The translations under genes and the position numbers were made by a program. The notes under the pieces are model-generated. The model made no database searches. It saw only the letters and a program-made list of their open reading frames with translations, and had not been told where the DNA came from. A DNA stretch of 64,000 nucleotides, from NCBI GenBank assembly GCA_029817715.1, contig JARUPY010000474.1, forward strand, positions 10,043,902 to 10,107,901, read 5' to 3'. Source of the stretch: Melastoma dodecandrum. Its lineage: Eukaryota; Streptophyta; Magnoliopsida; Myrtales; Melastomataceae. Within the stretch, counting starts at the first letter, position 1. Every line of letters starts with the position of its first letter. This document shows, one piece after another, positions 36,701-48,271 of this stretch.

Positions 36701-37064
36701 GTGCTTCCGAACTAGCATTTTTCGAAGCCTAAATGACCCCCAAATGTTTCCCAAACTATTCAAAATTCGAGTTCTACATTCGACATTGGGGTCCCTTTCG
36801 TTGCACAATGAGGAACCCCGAGCACAACGTACTCAAAGTTGTGCATCCCGCATGCTCCGAACATTGGTGCTTTTGAACTAGCATTTTTCGAACCCTAAAT
36901 GATTCGTAAATGCTGCCGAAACTATTCAAAATTGGAGTTCTACATTCGACATTCGGGTCCCCATCGTTGCACAAGGAAGAACCCCGCGCACAACTTACGC
37001 AAAGCTGTGTATCCCGCATGCTCCTAACCTTGGTTCTTCCGAAAATGCATTTTCCGAAGCCGAA
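33749..37064 (-). repeat. Transitional 166/165-bp monomers
   Basis: These are diverged 166-bp units with four 165-bp ones (starting at 34745, 35242, 35573 and 36568). The dyad still reads GCACAACTTACGCA or GTACTCA variants. A recurring subtype marked GAACCCTAAATGATTC occurs at 34910, 35242, 35738, 36070 and 36899, spaced 2, 3, 2 and 5 units. Exact one-unit duplications are visible: 34929-35050 repeats at 35095-35216, and the AAATCTTTTCCAAAC unit of 33915 repeats at 34081. Confidence 0.85.
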
Positions 37065-38219
37065 ATGATCCCCAAATGTGTCCAAAACTATTCAAAATTG
37101 GAGTTCTTCCTTCGACATTCGGGTCGCTTTCATTGCACAATGAGAAACCTGCGCACAACTTACTCAAAGTTGTGCATCCCGCATGTTGCGAACTTTGGTG
37201 CTTCCGAAAATGCATTTTCCGAAGCCTAAATGATCCCCAAATCTTTCCCAAACTATTCAAAATTGGAGTTCTACCTTTGACATTCGGGTCCCTTTCGTTG
37301 CATAATGAGAAACCCACGCACAACTTACTCAAAGTTGTGCATCCCGCATGCTACGAACATTGGTGCTTCCGAAAATGCGTTTTTCGAAGCCTAAATGATT
37401 CCCAAATGTTTCCCAAACTATTCAAAATTGAAGTTCTACCTTCGACATTCGGGTCCCTTTCGTTGCACAATGAGAAACCCGCGCACAACTTAGTCAAAGT
37501 TGTGCATCCCGCATGCTGCGAACTTTGGTGCTTCCGAAAATGCATTTTACGAAGCCTAAATGATCCCCAAATGATTCCCAAACTATTCAAAATTGGAGTT
37601 CTCCCTTCGAAATTCGGGTCCCTTTCTTTGCACATTGAGAAACCCGCGCACAACTTACTCAAAGTTGTGCATCCCGCATGCTACGAACTTTGGTGCTTCC
37701 GAAAATACATTTTTCGAAGCCTAAATGATCCCCAAATGTTTCCCAAACTATTCAAAATTGGGTTGTACATTCGATATTCGGGCCCCTTTCTTTGCACAAT
37801 GAGGAACCCCGCGCACAACTTACGCAAAGTTGTGCATCCCGCATGCTGCGAACCTTGGTTCTTCCAAAAATGCATTTTCCGAAGCCTAAATGATCCCCAA
37901 ATGTTTCCCAAACTATTCAAAATTGGAGTTCTACCTTCGACATTCGGGTCCCTTTCGTTGCACAATGGGAAACCCGCGCACAACTTACTCAAAGTTGTGC
38001 ATCCCGCATGCTGCGAACTTTGGTGCTTCCGAAAATGCATTTTCCGAAGCCTAAATGATCCCCAAATCTTTCCCAAACTATTCAAAATTGGAGTTCTACC
38101 TTTGACATTCGGGTCCCTTTCGTTGCATAATGAGAAACCCACGCACAACTTACTCAAAGTTGTGCATCTCGCATGCTACGAACATTGGTGCTTCCGAAAA
38201 TGCATTTTTCGAAGCCTAA
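37065..38219 (-). repeat. Block of seven consecutive 165-bp monomers
   Basis: Phasing sites fall at 37065, 37230, 37395, 37560, 37725, 37890, 38055 and 38220, seven steps of exactly 165 bp. Most units lose one C in the CCCC run (GAGAAACCCGCGC). The unit at 37725 keeps the C-run but loses a base at ATTGGGTTGTAC, giving the same length. Units at 37230 and 38055 are near identical, so the block has a five-unit (825-bp) repeat. Because 165 is divisible by three, an open frame of 437 codons runs on the + strand at 37076-38389. It consists of about eight 55-residue repeats, has no recognisable domain, and is most simply a by-product. Units here often have GAAAATGCATTTTC, a 14-bp perfect palindrome (for example 37206-37219). 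Confidence 0.85.
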
Positions 38220-40871
38220 ATGATCCCCAAATGTTTCCCAAACTATTCAAAATTGGAGTTGTTCATTCGACATTCGGGTCCCTTTCGTTGCACAATGTGG
38301 AATACCGCGCACAACTTACGCAAAGTTGTGCAGCCCGCATGCTGCGAACCTTGGCTCTTCCGAAAATGCATTTTTCGAAGCCTAAATGATCCCCAAATGT
38401 TTCCCAAACTATTCAAAATTGGAGTTGTGCATTCGACAATCGGGTCCCTTTCGTTGAACAATGAAGAACCCCGCGCACAACTTACGCAAAGTTGTGCGTC
38501 CCGCATGCGGTGAACCTTGGTGCTCCTGAAAATGCATTTTCCGAAGCCTAAATGATCCCCAAATGTTTCCCAAACTATTCAAAATTGGTGTTCTACATTC
38601 GACATTCGGGCCCCATTCGTTGCACTGTGAGGAACCCCGCGCACAACTTACGCAAAGTTGTGCATCCCGCATGCTCCGAACCGTAGTGCTTCCGAACTTG
38701 CATTTTCCGAACCCTAAATGATCCCAAATGTTTACCAAACTATTCAAAATTGGAGTTGTACATTCGACATTCGGGTACCTTTCGTTGCACAATGAGGAAC
38801 CCAGCGCACAACATAGGCAAAGTCGTGCATCCCGCATGCTCCGAACCTTGGTGCTTCCGAACATGCATTTTCCGAAGCCTAAATGATCACCAAATGTTGC
38901 CCAAACTATTCAAAATTGCAGTTCTACATTCGATATTCGGGTCCCTTTCGTTGCACAAGGAAGAACCCCGCGCACAACATAGGCAAAGTTGTGCATCCCG
39001 CATGCTCCGAACCTTGTTGCTTCCGAACATGCATTTTTCGAAGCCTAAATGATCCCCAAATGTTTCCCAAACTATTCAAAATTGCAGTTCTACATTCGAC
39101 ATTCGGGTCCCTTTCGTTGCACAATGAGGAACCCCGCGCACAACATAGGCAAAGTTGTGCATCCCGCATGCTCCGAACCTTGGTGCTTCCGAACTTGCAT
39201 TTTTCGAAGCCTAAATGATCCCCAAATGTTTCCCAAACTATTCAAAATTAGAGTTCTATATTCGACATTCCGATCCCTTTCGTTGCACAACGCGGAACCC
39301 CGCGCACAACATAGGCAAAGTTGTGCATCCCGCATGCTCCGAACCTTGGTGCTTCCGAACTTGCATTTTTCGAAGCCTAAATGATCCCCAAATGTTTCCC
39401 AAACTATTCAAAATTAGAGTTCTACATTCGACATTCGGGTCCCTTTCGTGGCACAGTGAGGAACCCCGCGCACTACTTACGCAAAGTTGTGCATCTCGCA
39501 TGCTCCGAACCTTATTGCTTCCGAAATGGCAAAATCCGAACCATAAATGATCCCCAAATGTTTCCCAAACTATTCAAAACTGGAGTTTTACATTCGACAT
39601 TCGGGTCCCATTCGTTGCACAATGAGGAACCCCGTGCACAACATAGGCAAAGTTGTGCATCCCGCATGCTCCGAACCTTGGTTCCTCCGAACTTGCATTT
39701 TTCGAAGCCAAATTGATCCCCAAATGTTTCCCATACTATTCAAAATTGGAGTTCTACATTGGACATTCGGGTCCCTTTCGTTGCACAATGAGGAACCCCG
39801 CGCACAACATAGGCAAAGTTGTGCATCCCGCATGCTCCGAACCTTGGGTCTTCCGAACTTGCATTTTTCGAAGCCAAATTGATCTCTAAATGTTTCCCAA
39901 ACTATTCAAAATTGGAGTTCTACATTGGACATTCGGGTCCCTTTCGTCGCACAATGAGGAACCCCACGCACAACATAGGCAAAGTTGTGCATCCCGCATG
40001 CTCCGAACCTTGGTGCTTCCGAAAATGCATTTTCCGAAGCCTAAATGATCCCCAAATGTTTCCCAAACTATTCAAAATTGGAGTTCTAATTTCGACATTC
40101 GGGTCCCTTTCGTTGCACAATGAGGAACCCGCGCACAACATTGGCAAAGTTGTGCATCCCGCATGCTCCGAACCTTGGTGCTTCCGAAAATGCATTTTTC
40201 GAACCCTAAATGATCCCCAAATGTTTCCCAAACTATTCAAAATTGGAGTGTTACATTCGACATTCGGGTCCCTTTCGTTGCACAATGAGTAACCCGCGCC
40301 CAACATAGGCAAAGTTGTGCATCCCGCATGCTCCGAACCTTGGTGCTTCCGAAAATGCATTTTCCGAAGCCTAAATGATCCCCAAATGTTTCCCAAACTA
40401 TTCAAAATTGGAGTTTTACATTCGACATTCGGGTCCCATTCGTTGCACAGTGAGGAACCCCGCGCACAACATTGGCAAAGTTGTGCATCCCGCATGCTCC
40501 GAACTTTGGTGCTTCCGAAAATGCATTTTTCGAAGCCTAAATTATCCCCAAATGTTTCCCAAACTATTCAAAGTTGGAGTTCTACATTCGACAATCGGGT
40601 CCCCTTCGTTGCACAATGAGGAACCCCGTGCACAACATAGGCAAAGTTGTGCATCCCGCATGCTCCGAACCTTGGAGCTTCCAACTTGCATTATCGGAAG
40701 CCTAAATGATCCCCAAATGTTTCCCAAACTATTCCAAATTGGAGTTGTACATTCGACATTCGGGTCCCTTTTGTTGCACAATGAGGAATCCCGCGCACAA
40801 CTTACGCAAAGTTGTGCATCCCGCATGCTCCGATCCTTGGTGCTTCCGAACTTGCATTTTCCGATGCCTAA

Positions 40872-41021
40872 ATGATCCCTAAATGTTTCTCAAAGTATTC
40901 AAAATTGGTGTTCTACATGCGACATTCGGGTCCCTTTCGTTGCACAATGAGGAACCCCGCGCACAACTTACGCAATGTTGTGCATCCCGCATACTCCGAA
41001 CTTGCATTTTTCGAAGCCTAA
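40872..41021 (-). repeat. 150-bp deleted monomer, copy 1
   Basis: This monomer lacks 16 bp (CCTTGGTGCTTCCGAA) between the two TCCGAAC direct repeats, leaving CATACTCCGAACTTGCAT. It is followed by a unit with the private string CCCTACATTTTCGAAATTAG and the variant GAACAGCGCGC. The whole marked segment from about 40911 to 41215 is repeated almost perfectly from 44711. Confidence 0.9.
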
Positions 41022-44000
41022 ATGATCCCCAAATGTTTCCCTACATTTTCGAAATTAGAGTTCTACATTCGACATTCGGGTCCCTTTCGTTGCACAATGA
41101 GGAACAGCGCGCACAACCTACGCAATGTTGTGCATCCCGCATGCTCCGAACCTTCATGCTTCCGAACTTGCATTTTTCGAAGCCTAAATGATCCCCAAAT
41201 GTTTCCCAAACTTTTCGAGATTGGAGTTCTACATTCGACATTCGGATCCCTTTCGTTGCACAATGAGGAACCCCGCGCACAACTTCCGCAAAGTTGTGAA
41301 TCCCGTATGCTCTGAACCTTGGTGCTTCCGAAAATGCATTTTCCGAACGGTAAATGATCCCGAAATGTTTCCCAAACTATTAAAAATTCGAGATCTATAT
41401 TCGACGTTCGGGTCCCTTTCGTTGCACAATGAGGAACAGCGCGCAGAACTTACGCAAAGTTGTGCATCTCGCATGCTCCGAACCTTGGGTCTTCCGAACT
41501 TGCATTTTTCGAAGCCAAATTGATCCCTAAATGTTTCCCAAACTATTCAAAATTGGAGTTCTACATTGGACATTCGGGTCCCTTTCGTCGCACAATGAGG
41601 AACCCCACGCACAACATAGGCAAAGTTGTGCATCCCGCATGCTCCGAACCTTGGTGCTTCCGAAAATGCATTTTCCGAACCATAAATGATCCCCAAATGT
41701 TTCCCAAACTATTCAAAATTGGAGTTCTACATTCGACATTCGGGTCCCTTTCGTTGCACAGTGAGGAACCCCGCGCTCACCTTACGCAAAGTTGTGCATC
41801 CCGCATGCTCCGAACCTTGGGTCTTCCGAACTTGCATTTTTCGAAGCCAAATTGATCCCTAAATGTTTCCCAAACTATTCAAAATTGGAGTTCTACATTG
41901 GACATTCGGGTCCCTTTCGTCGCACAATGAGGAACCCCACGCACAACATAGGCAAAGTTGTGCATCCCGCATGCTCCGAACCTTGGTGCTTCCGAACTTG
42001 TATTTTCCGAAGCCTGAATGATCCGCAAATGTTTCCCAAACTATTCAAAATTAGAGTTCTACATTCGACATTCGGATCCCTTTCGTTGCACAATGAGGAA
42101 CCCCGCGCACAACATCGGCAAAGTTGTGCATCCCGCATGCTACGAACCTTGGTGCTTCCGAACTTGCATTTTTCGAACCCTAAATGATCCCCAAATGTTT
42201 CCCAAACTATTCAAAATTGGAGTTCTACATTCGACATTCGGGTCCCTTTCGTTGCACAATGAGGAACCCCGCGCACAACATAGGCAAAGTTGTGCATCCC
42301 GCATGCTCCGAACCTTGGTGCTTCCGAACTTGCATCTTACGAAGCCTAAATGATCCCCAAATGTTTCCCAAACTATTCAAAATTGGAGTTCTACATTCGA
42401 CATTCGGGTCCCATTCGTTGCACAATGAGGAACCCGCGCACAACATAGGCAAAGTTGTGCATCCCGCTTGCTCCGAACCTTGTTGCTTCCGAACTTGCAT
42501 TTTTCGAAGCCTAAATGATCCCCAAATGTTTCCCAAACTATTCAAAATTGGAGTTTTACATTCGACATTCGGGTCCCTTTCGTTGCACAATGAGGAACCC
42601 CGCGCACAACATAGGCAAAGTTGGGCATCCCGCATGCTCCGAACCTTGGTGCTTCCGAACTTGCATTTTTCGAAGCCTAAATGATCCCCAAATGTTTCCC
42701 AAACTATTCAAAATTGGAGTTCTACATTCGATATTCGGGTCCCTGTCGTTACACAATGAGGAACCCCGCGCACAACATAGGCAAAGTTGTGCATCCCGCA
42801 TGCTCCGAACCTTGTTGCTTCCGAACTTGCATTTTTCGAAGCCTAAATGATCCCCAAATGTTTCCCAAACTATTCAAAATTGGAGTTCTACATTCGACAT
42901 TCGGGTCCCTTTCGTTGCACAATGAGGAACCCCGCGCACAACATAGGCAAAGTTGTGCATGCCGCATGCTCCGAACCTTGTTGCTTCCGAACTTGCATTT
43001 TTCGAAGCCTAAATGATCCCCAAATGTTTCCCAAACTATTCAAAATTGGAGTTCTACATTCGACATTCGGATCCCTTTCGTTGCACAATGAGGAGCCCCG
43101 CGCACAACATCGGCAAAGTTTTGCATCCCGCATGCTCCCAAACTTAGTGCTTCCGAACTTGCATTTTTCGAACCCTAAATGATCCCCAAATGTGTCCCAA
43201 ACTATTCAAAATTGGAGTTCTACATTCGACATTCGGGTCCCTTTCGTTGCACAATGAGCAACCCTGCGCACAACATACCCAAAGTTGTGCATCCCGCATG
43301 CTCCGAACCGTGGTGCTTCCGAAAATACATTTTCCGAACCATAAATGATCCCCAAAGGTTTCCAAACTATTCAAAATTGGAGTTCTACATTCGACATTCG
43401 GGTCCCCTTCGTTGTACAATGAGCAACCCTGCGCACAACATACCCAAAGTTGTGCATCCCGCATTCTCCGAAACTTGGTGGTTCCGAACTTACATTTTCT
43501 GATGCCTAAATTATCCCGAAATGTTTCCCAAACTATTCAAAATTTGCGATCTACATTCGAAATTCGGGTCCCTTTCGTTGTACAATTAAAAACAGGGCGC
43601 ACAAGTTACACAAAGTTGTGCATCCCGCATGCTCCGAACCTTGGTGCTTCCGAACTTGCATTTTTCGATGCCTAAATGATCCCCAAATGTTTCCCAAACT
43701 ATTCAAAATTGCAGTTCTACATTCGACATTCGGGTCCCATTCGTTGCACAATGAGGAACCCCGCGCACAACATAGGCAAAGTTGTGCATCCCGCATGCTC
43801 CGAACTTTGGTGCCTCCGAAAATACATTTTCCGAAACATAAATGATCCCCAAATATTTCCAAAACTATTCAAAATTGGAGTTCTACATTCGGCATTCGGG
43901 TCCCATTCGTTGCACAATGAGGAACCCCGCGCACAACATAGGCAAAGTTGTGCATCCCGCATGCTCCGAACCTTGTTGCTTCCGAACTTGCATTTTTCGA

Positions 44001-44671
44001 AGCCTAAATGATCCCCAAATGTTTCCCAAACTATTCAAAATTGGAGTTCTACATTCGACATTCGGGTCCCTTTCGTTGCACAATGAGGAACCCCGCGCAC
44101 AACATAGGCAAAGTTGTGCATCCCGCATGCTCCGAATCTTGGTGCTTCCGAACATGCATTTTTCGAAGCCTAAATGATCCCCAAATGTTTCCCAAACTAT
44201 TCAAAATTGGAGTTATACATTCGACGTTCGGGTCCCTTTCGTTGCACAATGAGGAACCCCGCGCACAACATAGGCAAAGTTGTGCATGCCGCATGCTCCG
44301 AACCTTGTTGCTTCCGAACGTGCATTTTTCGAAGCCTAAATGATCCCCAAATGTTTCCCAAACTATTCAAAATTGGAGTTCTACATTCGACATTCGGGTC
44401 CCTTTCGTTGCACAATGAGGAACCCCGCGCACAACATAGGCAAAGTTGTGCATCCCGCATGCTCCGAACCTTGGTTCTTCCGAACTTGCATTTTTCGAAG
44501 CCTAAATGATCCCCAAATGTTTCCCAAACTATTCAAAATTAGAGTTCTACATTGGACTTTTGGGTCCCTTTCGTCGCACAATGAGGAACCCCGCGCACAA
44601 CATAGGCAAAGTTGTGCATCCCGCATGCTCCGATCCTTGGTGCTTCCGAACTTGCATTTTTCGACGCCAAA

Positions 44672-44821
44672 ATGATCCCCAAATGTTTCCCAAACTATTC
44701 AAAATTAGAGTTCTACATGCGACATTCGGGTCCCTTTCGTTGCACAATGAGGAACCCCGCGCACAACTTACGCAATGTTGTGCATCCCGCATACTCCGAA
44801 CTTGCATTTTTCGAAGCCTAA
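44672..44821 (-). repeat. 150-bp deleted monomer, copy 2
   Basis: This is the same 16-bp deletion with the same private CATACTCCGAAC and, next door, CCCTACATTTTCGAAATTAG and GAACAGCGCGC. The displacement from copy 1 is exactly 3,800 bp (TTCTACATGC at 40911 and 44711). One visible difference is CCTTCATGC in copy 1 against CCTTCGTGC here. A block duplication explains it better than two independent deletions. Confidence 0.9.
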
Positions 44822-47521
44822 ATGATCCCCAAATGTTTCCCTACATTTTCGAAATTAGAGTTCTACATTCGACATTCGGGTCCCTTTCGTTGCACAATGA
44901 GGAACAGCGCGCACAACCTACGCAATGTTGTGCATCCCGCATGCTCCGAACCTTCGTGCTTCCGAACTTGCATTTTTCGAAGCCTAAATGATCCCCAAAT
45001 GTTTCCCAAACTATTCAAAATTGGAGTTTTACATTCGACATTCGGGTCCCCTTCGTTGCACAATGGGGAACCCCGCGCACAACATAGGCAAAGTTGTGCA
45101 TCCCGCATGCTCCGAACCTTGGTGCTTCCGAAAATGCATTTTCCGAACCATAAATGATCCCCAAATGTTTCCCAAACTATTCAAAATTGGAGTTCTACAT
45201 TCGACATTCGGGTCCCTTTCGTTGCACAATGAGGAACCCCGCGCACAACATAGGCAAAGTTGTGCATCCCGCATGCTCCGAACCTTGTTGCTTCCGAACT
45301 TGCATTTTTCGAAGCCTAAATGATCCCCAAATGTTTCCCAAACTATTCAAAATTGGAGTTGTACATTCGACATTCGGGTCCCTTTCGTTGCACAATGAGG
45401 AACCCCGCGCACAACTTACGCAAAGTTGTGCATCCCGTATGCTGCGAACCTTGGTTCTTCCGAAAATGCTTTTTTTGAAGCCTAAATGATCCCCAAATGT
45501 TTCCCAAACTATTCAAAATTGGTGTTCAACATTCGACATTCGGGTCCCTTTCGTTGCACAATGAGGAACCCCGCGCACAACATAGGCAAAGTTGTGCATC
45601 CCGCATGCTCCGAACCTTGGTGCTTCCGAACATGCATTTTTCGAAGCCTAAATGATCCCCAAATGTTTCCCAAACTATTCAAAATTGCAGTTCTACATTC
45701 GACATTCGGGTCCCTTTCGTTGCACAATGAGGAACCCCGCGCACAACATAGGCAAAGTTGTGCATCCCGCATGCTCCGAACCTTGTTGCTTCCGAACTTG
45801 CATTTTTCGAAGCCTAAATGATCCCCAAATGTTTCCCAAACTATTCAAAATTGGAGTTGTACATTCGACATTCGGGTCCCTTTCGTTGCACAATGAGGAA
45901 CCCCGCGCACAACATAGGCAAAGTCGTGCATCCCGCATGCTCCGAACCTTGGTGCTTCCGAACATGCATTTTCCGAAGCCTAAATGATCCCCAAATGTTT
46001 CCCAAACTATTCAAAATTGCAGTTCTACATTCGACATTCGGGTCCCTTTCGTTGCACAATGAGGAACCCCGCGCACAACATAGGCAAAGTTGTGCATCCC
46101 GCATGCTCCGAACCTTGTTGCTTCCGAACTTGCATTTTTCGAAGCCTAAATGATCCCCAAATGTTTCCCAAACTATTCAAAATTGGAGTTTTACATTCGA
46201 CATTCGGGTCCCTTTCGTTGCACAATGAGGAACCCCGCGCACAACATAGGCAAAGTTGTGCATCCCGCATGCTCCGAACCTTGTTGCTTCCGAACTTGCA
46301 TTTTTCGAAGCCTAAATGATCCCCAAATGTTTCCCAAACTATTCAAAATTGGAGTTCTACATTCGATATTCGGGTCCCTTTCGTTGCACAATGAGGAACC
46401 CCGCGCACAACATAGGCAAAGTTGTGCATCCCGCATGCTCCGAACCTTGTTGCTTCCGAACTTGCATTTTCCGAAGCCTAAATGATCCCCAAATGTTGCC
46501 CAAACTATTCAAAATTGCAGTTCTACATTCGATATTCGGGTCCCTTTCGTTGCACAAGGAAGAACCCCGCGCACAACATAGGCAAAGTTGTGCATCCCGC
46601 ATGCTCCGAATCTTGGTGCTTCCGAACATGCATTTTCCGAAGCCTAAATGATCCCCAAATGTTTTGGAAACCATTCAAAATTGGAGTATTACATTCGACA
46701 TTCGGGTCCCTTTCGATGCACCGTGAGGAACCCCGTGCACAACTTACGGAAAGTTGTGCATCCCGCATGCTCCGAACCATGGTGCTTCCGAACTTGCATT
46801 ATCCGAACCCTAAATGATCCCCAAATGTTTCCGAAACCATTCAAAATTGGAGTTCTACATTCGACATTCGGGTCCCTTTCGTTGCACAATGAGGAACCCC
46901 GCGCACAACATAGGCAAAGTTGTGCATCCCGCATGCTCCGAACCTTGGTGCTTATGAAAATGCATTTTCCGAAGCCTAAATGATCCCCAAATGTTTCCCA
47001 AACTATTCAAAATTGCAGTTCTACATTCGACATTCGGGTCCCTTTCGTTGCACAACGAGGAACCCCGCGCACAACATAGGCAAAGTTGTGCATCCCGCAT
47101 GCTCCGAACCTTGTTGCTTCCGAACTTGCATTTTTCGAAGCCTAAATGATCCCCAAATGTTTCCCAAACTATTCAAAATTGGAGTTGTACATTCGACATT
47201 CGGGTCCCTTTCGTTGCACAATGAGGAACCCCGCGCACAACATTGGCAAAGTTGTGCATCCCGCATGCTCCGAACCTTGGTGCGTCCGAAAATGCATTTT
47301 TCGAACCGTAAATGATCCCCAAATGTTTCCCAAACTATTCAAAATTGGAGTTTTACATTCGACATTCGGGTCCCTTTCGTTGCACAATGGGGAACCCCGC
47401 GCACAACATAGGCAAAGTTGTGCATCCCGCATGCTCCGAACCTTGGTGCTTCCGAACTTGCATTTTTCGAAGCCTAAATGATCCCCAAATGTTTCCCAAA
47501 CTATTCAAAATTGGAGTTCTA

Positions 47522-47854
47522 CATTCGACATTCGGGTCCCTTTCGTTGCACAATGAGGAACCCCGCGCACAACATGGGCAAAGTTGTGCATCCCGCATGC
47601 TCCGAACCTTGTTGCTTCCGAACTTGCATTTTTCGAAGCCTAAATGATCCCCAAATGTTTCCCAAACTATTCAAAATAGGAGTTTTGCATTCGACATTCG
47701 GGTCCCTCTCGTTGCACAATGAGGAACCCCGCGCACAACATAGGCAAAGTTGTGCATCCCGCATGCTCCGAACCTTGGTGCTTCCGAACATGCATTTTCC
47801 GAAGCCTAAATGATCCCCAAATGTTTCCCAAACTATTCAAAATTGCAGTTCTAC
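47522..47854 (-). repeat. Marked block duplicated 9,462 bp away
   Basis: The segment carries ACATGGGCAAAG, AAAATAGGAGTTTTGCATTC, GTCCCTCTCGTTG and ACATGCATTTTCCG, then GCAGTTCT. The identical string occurs at 56984-57316, displaced by exactly 57 x 166 bp. I see no difference over about 280 bp before the first mismatch (TTCTACATTC against TTCTTCATTC). Confidence 0.85.
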
Positions 47855-48230
47855 ATTCGACATTCGGGTCCCTTTCGTTGCACAATGAGGAACCCCGCGC
47901 ACAACATAGGCAAAGTTGTGCATCCCGCATGCTCCGAACCTTGTTGCTTCCGAACTTGCATTTTTCGAAGCCTAAATGATACCCAAATTTTTCCCAAACT
48001 ATTCAAAATTGGAGTTTTACATTCGACATTCGGGTCCCTTTCGTTGCACAATGAGGAACCCCGCGCACAACATAGGCAAAGTTGGGCATCCAGCATGCTC
48101 CGAACCTTGGTGCTTCCGAACTTGCATTTTTCGATGCCTAAATGATCCCCAAATGTTTCCCAAACTATTCAAAATTGCAGTTCTACATTCGACATTCGGG
48201 TCCCTTTCGTTGCACAATGAGGAACCCCGC

Positions 48231-48253
48231 GCACAACATAGGCAAAGTTGTGC
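48231..48253. repeat. Monomer dyad, 7-bp form (representative of the core)
   Basis: Arms GCACAAC (48231-48237) and GTTGTGC (48247-48253) flank ATAGGCAAA. In the 181-bp and transitional units the stem is usually 9 bp (GCACAACTT/AAGTTGTGC). The core form has changed TTACGC to ATAGGC, which shortens the stem but keeps the outer seven pairs. Confidence 0.85.
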
Positions 48254-48254
48254 A

Positions 48255-48271
48255 TCCCGCATGCTCCGAAC
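48255..48271 (-). other. CENP-B-box-like motif (representative of the core)
   Basis: The - strand reads GTTCGGAGCATGCGGGA, matching NTTCGNNNNANNCGGGN at all nine fixed positions and 12 of 17 positions of the human consensus. It lies one base from the dyad. Among the 108 core monomers I noticed only about seven broken copies by eye (near 48089, 52571, 53069, 55061, 55891, 57883 and 61701), four of them the same CGGGA to CGGCA change. The motif is therefore close to universal in the core. Confidence 0.85.

Larger units (their letters stand above)
38220..44821 (-). repeat. Intermediate zone, mixed 166-bp subtypes
   Basis: These are mostly 166-bp units with six of 165 bp and two of 150 bp. The dyad loop changes here from ACTTACGC to ACATAGGC, first seen at 38811, and both forms coexist until about 46750. 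Subtypes repeat locally: the AAGCCAAATTGATC plus TACATTGGACATTC unit appears near 39713, 39879, 41520 and 41852. A GTTGCCCAAAC plus CGATATTCGG plus AAGGAAGAACCCC unit at 38890-38955 recurs at 46490-46565, so this zone and the start of the uniform core have exchanged sequence. Confidence 0.85.

Noticed and set aside
37076..38389. A real 437-residue Cys-rich repeat protein
   Set aside because: The frame exists because the local unit is 165 bp, divisible by three. The residues are the satellite read through, and the same DNA is open on the opposite strand too. I kept it as a finding to test, not as a gene.
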